DNA from: Cyanidiococcus yangmingshanensis
Taxonomy: Eukaryota > Rhodophyta > Bangiophyceae > Cyanidiales > Cyanidiaceae
Direction of reading: 5' to 3'
DNA length: 64,000 bases
NCBI GenBank assembly: GCA_013995675.1
Contig: VWRR01000007.1
Coordinates: 248,001-312,000, forward strand
In this document: positions 1 to 12,900 of the stretch, in pieces
Numbering within the stretch: position 1 is the first letter of the stretch
Layout of the letters: each line of letters begins with the position of its first letter
Notes under the pieces: generated by a model
The model's input: only the letters and a program-made list of their open reading frames with translations
What the model was told of the DNA's origin: nothing
Databases searched by the model: none
Translations under genes and position numbers: made by a program

Positions 1-1177
1 TCACAGGAAATTCCTTGCCAGCCAGGGCATCACGAAACCCCTGAATAACCAACTCGTGATCCAATCCGAATCCTGAATTCAACAACGCTTGGCCCAAAGC
101 AAAACCGTATCCTAGAGACAGTTCGTCCAGGTTCAGGCCCTGATCCTGCGCAAGCTCACGGGTACGTTCATCACGCAAACGGGCACTTGTTTTCGCTGGA
201 TTCTCTGCCTCCGCATCATCATCATCATCATCATCATCCATAGCAGTCAAGAAATTTTTTGAAGCGCTTGTGGAGCGGTCTGCATCCTTTCGACTGTTGC
301 TGGTCGTTGAGGTGCCAGCGGCCGTCAACCTCGAGACGCCTTGTGACTGCGCGGACGATTCGCCTGTCGCGTGAACAAGACCCTGTTGCGCAAACAGTTC
401 TTTGGCTGCACGCATTGACTCTGCCCATTTCCTTGGATCTTCTACGACTTCACGGAACTGTGGATCCGCATCCATCCATTGGCGCAGAAACGGATTATTC
501 AGTAGCGCCTGCCGCGACTCCTCCTGTTTCTCCTCCGATGACAGGTAATCCTGCATCGCTGGCGAGTCCCAGAGGCCACCCATCATCTGAGTCATCTGTT
601 GCAACCAGTTCATGGCGTCGGTTTGGTCATCGCCACCACTGCCGCCGACACCACTCCTATTTCCGGCGAGGAGCGACTGTAAAAGTGCGGTCGGGTCGCC
701 GGTGGCAGGGTTCGCTCCACCGGCGCGCCCTCCTCGGCCACCAGAGCCAGCGCTCAGACCACGAAGCTGTCGAGCAAGCGCCTCAACATCAGCCAGCCCC
801 GCTCTAGAACCTGCACCACTGGCTTGTGCGCCAGCGCTCGAGCTCACACGCGAAGCGCGTTGCTCCGCCGCACTGCCTCCAGCGCTTTTCGTTATCCTGT
901 TGGTTGTGAGCCCGCCGTCTGAACCTGAACCAGACCGAACATTGCGAACGACACTCATCGTCAGTTCCGTTTGCGTTTCATCGATTCCGTAACCAGCGAG
1001 CGTCTGCTGCGGATCGTCAAGCACTTGGCCGCGAAACATGAGCAACTGATTCGAGGTGGGTATGCCTGCACCTTTTTCCACCTCATTCTGAATCTCTGAA
1101 ACAGAAGTGTGCACCCCTTGATGGGGCACTACACTGATCTTTTTCCCATTGAAGCAACGAACCTGCAGCGTAAGCAT
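1..1177 (-). CDS. Ubiquitin-like domain protein with STI1-like and FKBP_N-like parts (3' end off window)
   Basis: The gene runs off the left edge; 392 residues are visible. The start is the first ATG (1175-1177) after an in-frame stop, and it opens directly into a ubiquitin-like fold (residues 1-78: MLTLQVRCFNGKKISV, later NQLLMFRGQVLDD). A Gly/Ser/Ala-rich linker follows, then a helical segment near residues 200-270 (NNPFLRQWMDADPQFREVVE) that resembles an STI1 repeat as in ubiquilin/Dsk2. A run of eight Asp lies near residue 315. The last visible part (LGYGFALGQALL, then GFRDALAGKEF) resembles the N-terminal dimerisation domain of Mip/FKBP prolyl isomerases. The likely role is a ubiquitin-linked chaperone or shuttle factor. 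Whether a UBA or an FKBP catalytic domain follows cannot be seen. The family call is inference; the ubiquitin-like N-terminus is the firmest part. Confidence 0.6.
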   Translation of the reverse strand, partial: MLTLQVRCFNGKKISVVPHQGVHTSVSEIQNEVEKGAGIPTSNQLLMFRGQVLDDPQQTLAGYGIDETQTELTMSVVRNVRSGSGSDGGLTTNRITKSAGGSAAEQRASRVSSSAGAQASGAGSRAGLADVEALARQLRGLSAGSGGRGGRAGGANPATGDPTALLQSLLAGNRSGVGGSGGDDQTDAMNWLQQMTQMMGGLWDSPAMQDYLSSEEKQEESRQALLNNPFLRQWMDADPQFREVVEDPRKWAESMRAAKELFAQQGLVHATGESSAQSQGVSRLTAAGTSTTSNSRKDADRSTSASKNFLTAMDDDDDDDDAEAENPAKTSARLRDERTRELAQDQGLNLDELSLGYGFALGQALLNSGFGLDHELVIQGFRDALAGKEFPV

Positions 1178-2433
1178 CCCGGTCAAAATGGTGGTGCAGA
1201 AAGCAGTACGGTCGTTCACGACTCAGTCGCTTCGCCTTGTCGACTGGTTGAGTCGCCAACGTCTCAAGACGCCGACGGCGATCCACGCTGTGAGCGACCG
1301 CAGCCTTGTACGATCATATACAAGAATATTCAGAAAGCAACCATGATGTCCAGGTAGAGATTGATGCGGACACGCGGGCCATCCTTCATGGGATTCGCTG
1401 GACTGGTCCCGGAACAGCCTTGTACGATCAGATACAAGAATATTCAGAAAGCAACCATGATGTCCAGGTAGAGATTGATGCGGACACGCGGGCCATCCTT
1501 CATGGGATTCGCTGGACTGGTCCCGGAACAGCCTTGTACGATCAGATACAAGAATATTCAGAAAGCAACCATGATGTCCAGGTAGAGATTGATGCGGACA
1601 CGCGGGCCATCCTTCATGGGATTCGCTGGACTGGCCGTTCAGCGAGTCCATGAACAGCGTATTCAGGGACCGGGCAGCCATTCCAGACGCAATGATGAAC
1701 CATATCGAGTGGCGGGTTCGATCTCGCGTGTCCATTTCCTAGCGTCTGTCCTTCAAGCGGAAACAGGATGCGACACCATCGGCCAGATCAACACCGAGAA
1801 AGATAGTTGCAAATATAGACTCCGAATCGCCCTGGTGATCATCAAAGATATTTGTCAACTTTTATCCATTGGAAAGGATGTGATTCGTACTTGAGCACTC
1901 GTTGATACGAGTTCGTTCGAAAAGAGCCGTCTAATTCCGTCTATCGACGCGCAATGGGATACTGCAGCATGCATCACCTCCAGCACCTCGAATGCTTCGC
2001 GACCACGAATGATCGAGTCACGAAGCGAGCCAAAGCACCAGACAGCGCCCAAGCCTACATCAACCTACCCAGTTCCTTCAAAAGATTCGCTTAAGCGCAC
2101 CCTGAACCTGTATGTACATCCAAGTCGTGGCTATCCTTGCCTTGTCATGGTATGAAGAGGAGGCTGTTGTGCGCTTGCGGGCGACAGCCCCGCGAGACGG
2201 ACTGGCTGGGCGCGTCCGCAACGGCATCGAGATCCGGAGGCTGCTGGCCACGTTTGGCTTGCTGTCGGATCGAGTCGGCCTGCGGTTCTCATTCGCTAGC
2301 TCGCTGCACAGAAACGAGGTATTCGCGGAACGACTTGAACACGTGGAGGGTTCTCTTCGGAACGCGAATCAATCACTTGTTTGCAGTAACTGCGTTTCGG
2401 TCTGTTCATTGGTCGAGCGACCCAGATAGAAGC
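1178..2433. other. Divergent intergenic region
   Basis: This is the spacer between the minus-strand ubiquitin-like gene and the plus-strand VPS13-like gene, so it should hold both promoters. It contains the 114-bp tandem repeat. A 170-codon minus ORF (1223-1735) and a 115-codon plus frame (1306-1653) both come from the repeat having no stop in those frames and look like by-products. The VPS13 frame is open back to 2137, but the chorein domain starts at the later ATG. Confidence 0.5.
1301..1634. repeat. Three-copy 114-bp tandem direct repeat
   Basis: Copies lie at 1301-1414, 1415-1528 and 1529-1634; the last is cut short at about 106 bp. Each starts with CAGCCTTGTACGATCA. Copies 1 and 2 differ by eye at one base (CATATACAAG against CAGATACAAG), so the duplication is recent or kept uniform. 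The unit is 38 codons long and stop-free in at least one frame on each strand, which produces the spurious overlapping ORFs here. Confidence 0.95.
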
Positions 2434-5400
2434 ATGCTAGAGAGGTTTATCGTCCAGAGACTGATTCGGTTGGTCAGCGACTTTATTGAAGGAGGTCTTC
2501 GAGAAGAGCAGCTTTCGTTGCTTTTTGGTAGCGGCAACCGGATTGAGCTTCGAGACCTATGTTTAAGATCAGATCGAGTTCGAGACCTTCTGTGTCAGAT
2601 AGGCTCACCGGTATACGTACTTACGGCTGCGCTGGGATACCTGCAGCTATCGGTGGACCTGCGAGGACGCGTCTCGGTGCTGGTGCGAGATCTTGTAATT
2701 GTGCTCGGCAACCAGTATGTAGATCCAACGAGGGTATCGACGGAAGCGTGGAAGCACTTTCGACGGACGGTGCTGCGAGTTGATCAGACGCAGCGACAGG
2801 GTCGTCTGCTGCAGGCCATTCGTCGAGCGCTGGAGGAGACTACGACTGCTGCTGCTGCTGCTGCTGCTGTCGACGGGTCGAGCGCTGACTCTGAAGTCAG
2901 CTCGGGCCATCGACCAATGGATGTGAACAAGTCAGGTATGGAGCGAGCTTCGAAAACGACAACTTTTGCGGATGCAGGTTCTTCTTCGGGGTTTGCTTTT
3001 CTCGGCTCGAATCTAGTCGAGTCGGCGATTGCCTATGTCGCGGATCGAGTGAACATTGATGTGCGGGATGTAATGATTGCGTATGCGGATCAGGGAAGGA
3101 TGCTGTCTCATTCAAATCGGGTTGCCGCACGGGGCTACCATTGGATCGCGATGGCCTTCATGGAACGCATGTTCACCACGGAATGGTCTCTGAACGAACA
3201 GCCTCTGGAACGTTTCACAGCAGTCGATGAGCAAGTAGGGGCAACCGACGCACTGGTGGCTACAGAGCCCGCATCCGTTATCCGTAAGCGACTGCAGCTC
3301 TCTGGTCTGCGAGTGTGTTGGATCCCCGACGGAAACAAATCCATGAACAGCGCAATGTGGAAACAATCGGAGCAGGTTCGTGACTTGCTCTGGCAAAAGC
3401 GACGAGAAAGCGATGCCGATATTCTTGGACCGATGGAATTTGGACTTGGTGTCTATGTTGCTGGCTTCCGGGAGTGTTTTCGCACCATCCTCCAGATTTC
3501 GGGCGGAGACATCGATTGTCAGGCCTCCCAACTACAATACTTGGATATGGTCTCGGCCGCATTGCGTCTGGGTGTTGGACAACTAGCCAATCTCTCCTTG
3601 GTAAGCGAAGAAGTGCTTCGTGGGTCTCTGGACCTCTACAAGCTCGCAGAGGCAGAGCGCGCGACCTCCAGACGAAGGATGTCAACGATGAATGCAATAC
3701 GTCTCCGCTGGCAACTGGCAACGCGGTGTGTGCGTCAGTTCGTTCGCCGCCAGAACATGCCCTGGACACGAGCCTCTCTCACGGCGCTGTTGACGAAGCG
3801 AAAACAGTATCTCGCTGCCTACATGGCGGCCAATGTCTTAGCAGACTCGACAGCAATGGACATGGTACGTCTCCTTGAACAAGAAATGGATTTGGAACAG
3901 ATTTTGGCGCTGCGAACAACGACAGAGTATCTGGCGGAAAGAAGCCCGCATGAGGCTCTGGCACTCGGTGAGCAGCGCTCGTTCGTCTCCTTGGTGGCCA
4001 CTCGACCAATGATTCAGAGGTTGCTGTGTCTCTTCCCGATTTCCTGGTTCCTCTGGTGTCTTCAGATTCTATGGAGGGCGCTCATGATGCTTTGGCATCC
4101 GCTGGAGCGTCGAATACATTTCACCCCGCTTCGTCGCAGCATGGAACGACTAGGACAGAGCAGCCACCAGCTTGTACTACATATCACGAGACGCTGGCTG
4201 CTTTCAATGCCCTCTGAGGATCCCCGCGACGCAACCGCAGACTTCGAGCAGGCAGCCGAACAGGTTCTTGAGACGCTCCACGGATACATTCGCACCGACT
4301 ATGAGGGTTTCGTGCACAGCTGTGGAACGACGTTGGGAGCGACCGGTACCCCGGGATCACAAACACGAGGGCTTGCATTGCAAAAACAAGGTACGACCAC
4401 TCCGAACGAATCGAGTAGGAGCGTGCTATCCAAACCCCTCATCAAAGTCCAAGCAGAGGCATTGAAGTTGCAGGTCTTGCTGAATCGTGTCCGGTTGGTC
4501 CTCTATCAAGAACACAAAGACATGACGACCGCTGGCGTCAGCGCTTTTGGTCATCGCACAAAGCTGCTCAGTATCGTCTCGATTGAGCGTATCGGATGTC
4601 GGCTCATACTCTCTCGTGCTAAGGATATGCAGTTGCAAGCCTGGTTGGCGCAATTGAGCCTTTGCGACGAAAATAGTGAGGTGCTTGTTCGAAACCAACC
4701 CGTGATGTCCTCAGAAGAGGATACGAAAGCGTTTCTGCTCCGGCTGCAGCTTCCGCACCAGGGCATGCTCGATCTACAGATGGATTTTGCCCCACTTTAT
4801 ATCTGCCTCTCTGCGGACATGTTGCGAGCGCTGTTGCGGTTTTGGATCCCAGAGACGGTCACCCACTTTGCGTTACAGGGACGTCGCTATGCGGCTCGAG
4901 TTTTGGATCGTTTCCAGGAACGCTTCGTTCGTTCCGCAGACGCTTCCCTGCTTCGCAAGCTTGGCTCGATCTTTATGCGGTTGCGCTTTGGTGGCATGCT
5001 GATTGTCATTGCAGACAGCAACACGAGGCGTATTGAATCGCTTTCAGGTGATGCATCGTCTCGTCTGCAGATGCCGATGGAGGAGACCGCAACAAACCCT
5101 GAAACCAACCTCGTCCTCTGTATGCAACTAGCGGGTGCAGAGCTCCTGCTCGGTGACGATGCAGCACTGGCGTCGTACACGAATGAGGGCGACCTTGAGG
5201 TTATGGTCTCTGCTTCGAAGTTTGAGGCGCTCATGCAACGGGCCCAGGTACTCATCAAATCGCTGAGCTCGTCTTATCGCCCATCGCAGACGCTGTCGGG
5301 GCGTTGTAGCGATCAGAATGAGCATCTGGGTATGGAAGCAACCAACAGCGCCTCTGAGGACGACCCCAGCTACGTGGTAGAATCTCGACTCGTGTTCCGT

Positions 5401-8400
5401 TTTCCGGGTCTTGAGCTTGGCTGGGGCCATCGACCGGTGGCAGACAAAATCTCGGGGGCATTGGTGACATCCTTCGACCGTTCGCTAACTCGCTTGAACA
5501 CATTTCGTCTAGGGGTGACGATCGAGAGTTGTCTCGTGTCGGCAGCGACCCGTTCCAAGTTAATGGCTCGGGTTTTGGTGGCAATCAGTGCCGAAAGCGT
5601 GCTTGTGGATGCCAAGTTGACCGATATTTGGACGCTGACGCAAGTGGGATTGCACTACGAACGAGCGATTCGAGAGGTTCAGAAGATTCTGGCCAAGCCC
5701 AACGCAGACATCTCCTGGAGCAGGCAGCGCTCCAGTGTCGACTCACTGCACGAGAGCGTTGCGTCTGGCTCCAGTACGACTCGCTCTGGAATGAACGCCT
5801 CAGCGATGCCGAATGCGAACACCGAGGCCAGCGCTCGGATCGGCGAATGCGACGGGGAACTTGCCAACGACTCTGGGCAAACAACCGACCATGGAAAAGG
5901 TTTCGGGCACTCGACCGCACCTGCAAACCGCCGTTTCATTTCAACTCGCTGAACCGCTCCGACTGCAGCTTCATTTGGACAATGGGAACGACAGCGAAGC
6001 CAGCCACTGGTCCCTGTGTCCTCATCTCAATGCACAGTTGAGCTTGTTGATGTTTTCAGATCGTTCCCTCATTGGTCAAGTACGAGCGGATGGCACTGCT
6101 GTGGAGGCACGCTCGACACTGCCGACGTACCCAACAAAACAGATGCTCATTGCCCCGTTTGATGCTCATGCTGAAATCGCTTTACAGAACGATATGTCTG
6201 GGGTGCAGCCACCTAGCCTCAGTTTTGGGCTGCAGCTCGAGCCAATCGATATTGTGGTTCCTCTCTCGTTCATTCGCTTGGTTACCAAGACAGGACTTGC
6301 GTTTGGGCGTCGTTTGCAGCACGAGTTGGCGACGCAACGGGCGCAACTTCCGTCGAAGCCAGAAGTCATCGGTCTTGACACAAGTCGTTGGAGAGCAGGA
6401 ACAGGAGGAGGACCCAGTCCAGTACACCGAAATGAGCGCGCTGCCGCCAAATACTTGCCTCGTTTTTCAGCTGACTCTCGCTGAGCAACGTGGCTATCTG
6501 GGCGTCGACGAGAACGGACGAGTACGGGGTCCTGTACCACTCTCCAGTGCGGCTCGCTTTCGCGTCTTTGGAACCAATCACAAGCGCTACCCTCCATGTG
6601 TTATGCTGGCTTTGGAACCATCATCATCGGCAGTGCACAATGAATTTCGAATTCTTTCCGAGCAAAGTGGTGACTCGGTCTGTCGTCCTTCGGAGCGGTG
6701 TGTAGGTCGGCTGCATCTGCGCTCGGTCACACCAGAACGATTGGAACAGATGCGAAACCTCTCCATCGATGAGTTGTCATTCAGTCGAGTCGACTCGTCG
6801 ACCTTGGATACCAATCCAAGCAGTGAATGGAGTGAGCTTGACGAGCGCTCGCGTAGCACTCGAGTCACTGGCGCGACCACGACCACAGGCGACAGCACCA
6901 ACACATCCACAGATGTCGTGAAACAACTGAATACGCGTGCGAAGCAACAGCAACAACAGGCCAGTTTTTCCTACAATGCTCGAAAGGGGAAACCGAGTCG
7001 GTCTTCCTCTGAGGACGAGCGCGTGGATGTCGAGACCCTTGCCAGCATGTGGCAGACAATGATCGTGAACTCTGTCTGTGATGGAGTCGTCTTGAGGAAT
7101 GAGCACAGTGGTCGCTGGATTGGTCCAAGTACTCCGATGGACGAGTCGTCGCTCGCTGAGCAAACCGCGAAGAACGTTTGCTTCTTCGATATGCAACCAG
7201 AGGTGACTACAGCGTTACCGTTGCGTCCGCTCCAGGTCGAACGAGCGGAGCGTCTCGAGCAGATGCGACCAAGTCTGCTTCTACGCGGCCATCTGCAGGC
7301 AAAAGGCGTCATGATTCGTCTTCATCAGTGGATAGACACGACCGACCAACGCCCATTACCCTTGCTGGCGCTCTCTGCAGTGCCCATCGAGGCAAACGTA
7401 TCAGCCACGATGTACCCTGATACACGAGAGCGTGAAATTCTCGTCAATCTCGGGTTGCAGCCCGCTATGGATGTCTACAGACTCAGTCAGCGTCGTTGGC
7501 AAGAGATTCTCGAACCTGTGCCTCTTGAGGTTCGTGGGCGTCTCCGTGGAACCCTGCCTTTTGTGGCACTCCAGGTACAGCTTGGAGCCGAAATGCAAGC
7601 CATTGCGGCTGCATACCTACCCGAGAGATATGCTCCTGCTCAGCGGCATTGCGACCGATCTCTGGCGGCACGATACACCAAGTAACGTACCCACAGACTG
7701 GTGGTGGTTCCACAACGAAACCGAAGTGACGTTGACGCTGCAGCTCGGTACGAACGTATTGTCTGAACGCGTTACTGTGAAAGCTGGACAGTCTGTTTGT
7801 CTATATCCACCGAAAAGCCAAACGAGGCTCGCACTGAGTAGGGTGACGGAACTTGGGCCCTGTGGCAGGCTTGGGAGACCTCGACTCGGGCCGCTCAGTG
7901 CCACGATTGAAGTGCTGGGCTATGGCAAGTTGCCACCTGTTCCACTGAACACGACCCGTGTGGTTCAACTCTGTTTGGCCGACGGTGAAGCGCATGCCAG
8001 TACGCAGGCCACCAACGTAGCAGTCAGACGATGGAGCTGATGAAGTGACACAGGATCGCGGACTCGAGTGAATCACAAGTATCTTTAGAAGATGCGGCCA
8101 GTCAAGGAAGCACCATGCCTGGCGCTGAACAAGCAACACCTTTGGCTACTGCTACTGCTGCTGCTGCTGCTCCTCCATCGCGACCTGCGAGCACCAAAGG
8201 CATCGCGAGCTGCAACGCCATGTCATCCTACTCTGTATTGGATTCGAAACAGCGACGGATTTCGGGACCATTTCTACCTCTACAGCAAGGTCAAAGTGGT
8301 GAACCGTTGTCGAACGCATGCGCTCTACCTTTACGGTTTCTTGCCAGCGCAGGAACTGAAACGAGCGCAACCGGTACTGGGATTCCGTCAACGATCGCTT

Positions 8401-11400
8401 CGAAAAGTGGGACGGTCTGACACAGCGACTCGTTCGGGTCCCGCCAGTGACGCGCTACGAAAGATCGGAACCCGGCTTAGTCATGTATTCGGTCAACGAC
8501 AATCGACAGACAAGTCGAAGACAGTGCCAGCATCGGTGACATCTCCTCGTACTGGTGAATGGTACGCTCTCGGCGCGCTGGTCACCAGAGAGACGGCACG
8601 AGTCAACGTCTCGGATCGCTCAGACGAGGAAGCTCTGCAACCAGGACAGGCCGTGTACCTGGGAACGTTTCTACGTCCGTCACGGATTCGTGTCGAAGTG
8701 GACGCAAAGGCTATCCCAGGAACAGACCAAAGACTGGAGTTTACCGTGTCGGATGACCAGCCCCTTGTCACTGGTGCTCATTTTCTGCTGACCCAAATTC
8801 GAGACCCAGCACAGCAACATTATCGCGTTCTGGAAGTTGGCTATCGCGGAGGACATCGTGTCGCCAACGAATACAATGTTCGTCCTGCGTTAACCGTTAT
8901 TCATGCACTACCGTATCGAGGCTGCTTACGATTGGCGGATAACCATGGCCATCTGCTCGAGGAGCATTCACTCAGCGCCTGGGGAACGGTTGAGTTGTGG
9001 CAGCTCTATGGAGCACCGCGCTTGAATGTATTATCCTACAACTTGGCTCATGCAGAGGCCAAAAGTCAACATCTTGCAGTGTTCCGTCTACAGGGCAGCG
9101 GAGACGCATTCGACGATGAATTCGGCCAAGTCGTCGTCGTCGTCGTCGTCCCCCAAAGCCACACAAATGGTCCTGCGTTGTCAAGTAGAGCGCCGTACCC
9201 TTGCCTTTCCGCACGGCTACTATCGTCTGCGTCTCATCCGCAGCGACACTCAAGGCCTGATACTGGTGCTGTACGCCCCCTTTCTACTCTGCAATCAGGT
9301 ACCAGGGGTGAGTCTCTGTTTCACCCATGTTCGAGAGCGACGAACAGGTTTGGCTGCATCACCATCACGTCTTCGTAAGATTGGTGGCCATGCGGGCGCT
9401 CTCGTACAACGACTTGCTGGTCAAGCGATGGCTGCACCCAGACGAATGGGTTCCAGGCTTTTGCTTACCGGATCGATGCGTCGACACCGAGGCAATCGTC
9501 GAGCTTCCGTTGCAGAGACAAGAGACCCTGTACACTCGGATACGGAATCGAGTTATTCAGATCATTTGGCCATGCCGAGAACAGCGCAGAGAGCGCGAGC
9601 CGCAAATCCCTCCCCCATGGATGTGGAGGAGTACGCGCAGCCGGACGCTACGGAGGTCATCCGGTCGACAGCAGCAGCAGCAGCAGCTGAAACACCACCC
9701 GAGCTTGTCGAAGAGCAGGAAATCATTGAATCAGGTTCAGATATCGATTCAGCCGGGGCCAGTTCAGCCGAGATGCGCACCGAGATGGCCTCGACCATTT
9801 CAGGAATACCCACTCCGGACGAACCGACCGAAGGGTCAAGTGCCACTCCAGGAAAGCGTCTCACAGAGTTTCTGGTGCCTCCAGCGAATCTCGCAGAGGA
9901 GAGTGCCCTCAGCCCAGACGCGTATCTCTACTGTTGGAAATCGCTACAAGCGCTCATTCGCGTGAACGGGGCGGTGAAAACAGGTCGCCCTGTTCGGCTT
10001 GCCCCATTCGGAAGGGGAAACAAAGGGTTCGCTATATCAGATGCAATGCCTGATCATCGACTGGAGCTCGTAACCCAGGTAGAAATGTATGACTATGGCG
10101 ATCGTGCAGGCGTGCTTGATGCCAGACTGCCACAGGTACGTCTGTTGAGCTTGCAGCCACGATTCGAGGTGCTCAACTGCACCGACCAGGCCTTGTGCTT
10201 TTGCGATGCTGTTGACTGGGAACGATTCCGTCTCGGTCATTCGAAACAGGTCGAAACGGATCGTCCAATGTCGGTGTGTAGCGTTCCTGCGCTGGTACCG
10301 GCGATGCAGCAGGTACCGCCAGCTGCCCCAAAACCAGGACGAGCTGCAGTCGCTTTCCACGACGCCAATGGTGGTCGCTTTATTCGCGTTCGACTCGATG
10401 AGACCGGTTGGTCGGGACTGGTAGACCTCACCGACCTCAATGGGGGTAGCGTGGCTCTACCCAGAGCGCCCGAACGACCCAATCAGTACTGGATAAGCGA
10501 CCACGTGGCTGTCTATAGCAGCGTCGCCATGGACAATGGTCGATTGGTTTGGACGCTGCAGACAAACTCCATACCGAACAAGTCATTGCGGTTGGTGAAT
10601 CGAACGCGTTTCGACCTCCTGGTCAAACAGAAAGGGAAGCGAGTCGATCGTCTCGTCTCGCTGCTTCGTGCCGCTACTCGGGACGCCTCTCAGGTGGTGC
10701 AGGCGATTTACGGTGCCACAGCGGGAGCTGCAACGGCATTCATGGGCAGCACAAGCGGCACCAAGAGTTCAGGAAATAAGAACTTGCAGCTCATTTCCGA
10801 TACGTCACTCGATAACGCGGCTCGGATGGTCTTTCATGTACCGCCACGAAGCGAGCGAGCCTTCGTGTGGCCAGAGCCTTTGGGTTCCACCAAACTGCAG
10901 CTGACGCTGGTCTCAGCACCAACCAGAGACGGAATGGCTGCCGTACTCGCTGATCGTCATCTTTTCAACGAAGCAGCAATCGTACCGACGCGGCGGCTGA
11001 TCACCGAACCCCTGTCGATATCAATCGGCAACCAGGCTGTCCTGGTGCGGATTGTTGCTCGAGGCCCCGAGCGCTTCCTCGTGGTCGATGAACCCCTCGC
11101 CATGGATTCATTAATCCGCATGAATAGCGAAATGATGCGTATGACGGAACCGTTACAACGATTGCGACTGGCCCTGAATGTGGGTGTGCCAGCGCTCGAG
11201 CTCACCCTCGATGGTCTGCGTTTGACACCGCTGATTGGCGTCCAGATCAGTGGTCTCGACGCCTTGATTCAGACAGGCCTCACTCAGAAACAGCTCGCAT
11301 TGATGTTGCGTCTCGTCGACTTGACCATCCTGAACCGAATGGATCGCGCTCGTCGTGAGTTGGTTGTCAGCAAGTATCGCGCTCGTCGTGACGACGGAAA

Positions 11401-12900
11401 ACATGGTGCTGCCAAAGCCGCCGCCACTACAACAACAGCTGCTGCTGCTGCAGCGGATACCGCACCCGAGGCCAGTACAGATCTCTTTACCACGACCTTG
11501 GTGGTGCAACAACCACAACGCGACCTGCTCTATGTGGCAGTGTTCCAAACCGCTGTTGCGCCGGTGCAGGTCAATGTAGAGCCAGCCATTCTCTATGAGA
11601 CGGTGATAACGCTCGCCAGCTGTTACGATCAGGTCCAAAGCCGCTGGAAACAAGTCATGGGCGGTGCTTGCGACGCAACGGGCGTCGCTTCGGCTCAGTC
11701 GCACTCGATGAGCGAGTCTATACCCTTTCTGGACCCGGAAGCGAATGCCACGCATGTCTCGAGTCCAATACCGTCAGCTGTAGAGGGAAACCTTGGAGCA
11801 CAACAAGGCCAAAACTCGGATAGAACAATGCCGTTGTTGTCGTCATCGTCGGCTGCGATGCGTCGGCACCAGAGCAACAGCAGTACTCGGCAAGCACGAG
11901 CTGTCTACATCCAGGAAGGTGCTGTTGGTGATCTCCAAGTCTGGTTCACATGGCGCAAATCCTCCGACAAGGTGTACCTGACGCGAATGGAGATTGCCCA
12001 GAGTGCGCATCTCCGACAGGCAGTACAGCAGATTCGCGATCCTTATGGCTTACGTCCCCGCCGTACGCGATGCTCCGATGCGCTTCAGTGGCATTGCGCT
12101 GGCCGAGTATCTCGCAACCGGAGAACAATTAACGCATCGAGTGATTCAGCACTATCTATGGAGTGCGATCCGTAACGGGTACGCCCTCGTCGGCTCCCTG
12201 GACATGCTCGGTGCACCGCTGAACATCTGGGGCAATACGAGTGGGCGAATGCAGGCCATTACTCAGGAGCTTGCTCGAGGTCATTTTGGCAGAGCAGGTA
12301 AGAGCATGGTGGCGTTCATTGGCGGTACGATGGGCGATGTCGGACAGTCGTTCACGGGCGCACTGGCCTCGTTCGGAGGCATGACGTGGAGACGTCTCCG
12401 ACGATCGCATCGCACTCGTCGCGATGACTCTCGTTCAACGGAGGTCATGGATGTGGACGAGTCAATTGCACAAGCTACCGAGGCGACTTTGGACACGCCG
12501 AGAGATGACGTGGACGCGAGGCCCCAGCAGACCAAAGGTGGTCGTCAAACAACGCCTAGTCGTGTCGATGTTTCGGCTGACCCAGGGCCGCAGCAATCGC
12601 AATCGCTTCAATCCTCCTCGTTTTGGCGTCGCTGCCAGATCGGGTTTCAGCCGAGCGACTTCGATGTGGTCTCGTGGCGATACCAAGACAGCCGCTCGAA
12701 GGCAGCACCGTGGTGAGGTTTCGCCAACCGCTTCGGTGAAAACACTCACAGTTTTGACAAACGACGATCAGGGCGAGCAAGATGGCGACGATCAGCAGCA
12801 TCAGCCGATGGACTGGAGGCGGGCGCTGCTCGGCTACGACGATATCAAAGCGACCAGTGCTGCGCGTCCATTCGTCGAATCGAACACGACTACGGATTGA
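2434..12900 (+). CDS. VPS13: VPS13-type bridge-like lipid transfer protein (composite over about nine +1 frame changes)
   Basis: VPS13 proteins are very long grooved proteins that move glycerolipids in bulk between membranes at contact sites. The chosen ATG (2434) opens the chorein motif (MLERFIVQRLIRLVSDFIEG, then LSLLFGSGNRIELRDLCLRSD). The frame stays open to 5952. Later segments are a VAB/SHR-BD-like part near 7.69-8.0 kb (NVPTDWWWFHNETEV), a beta-rich part 8.2-11.9 kb, and the VPS13 C-terminal region near 12.15 kb (HYLWSAIRNGYALVGSLDML). About 3,480 codons in total fits the family. After 5.88 kb the coding signal moves between frames, always +1, near 5.88-5.95, 6.37-6.48, 7.6-7.69, 8.02-8.04, 8.06-8.09, 8.13-8.24, 9.12-9.2, 12.01-12.06 and 12.65-12.72 kb. 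Homology-like content continues across each point, so one gene is inferred. Poly-Ala, Ser and Gln tracts come from triplet repeats. The exact C-terminus is uncertain. Confidence 0.8.

Noticed and set aside
1223-1735. 170-codon minus ORF with a 38-residue repeat
   Set aside because: It exists because the 114-bp repeat has no stop in this frame. A plus frame over the same repeat is open too, and neither flank shows a domain.
7685-8090. Euplotes-like +1 frameshifting at stop codons as the general rule
   Set aside because: Some sites fit (7685, 8038, 8084, 40749), but at 6.4, 8.2, 9.15 and 12.03 kb conserved content moves frame 30 to 230 bases before the next stop.
8092-9378. A separate plus gene starting with a Leu10 signal-like stretch
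   Set aside because: The Leu run is the wrong-frame reading of a GCT/CTG triplet repeat. From about 8.24 kb the frame carries VPS13-like content continuous with the flanks.
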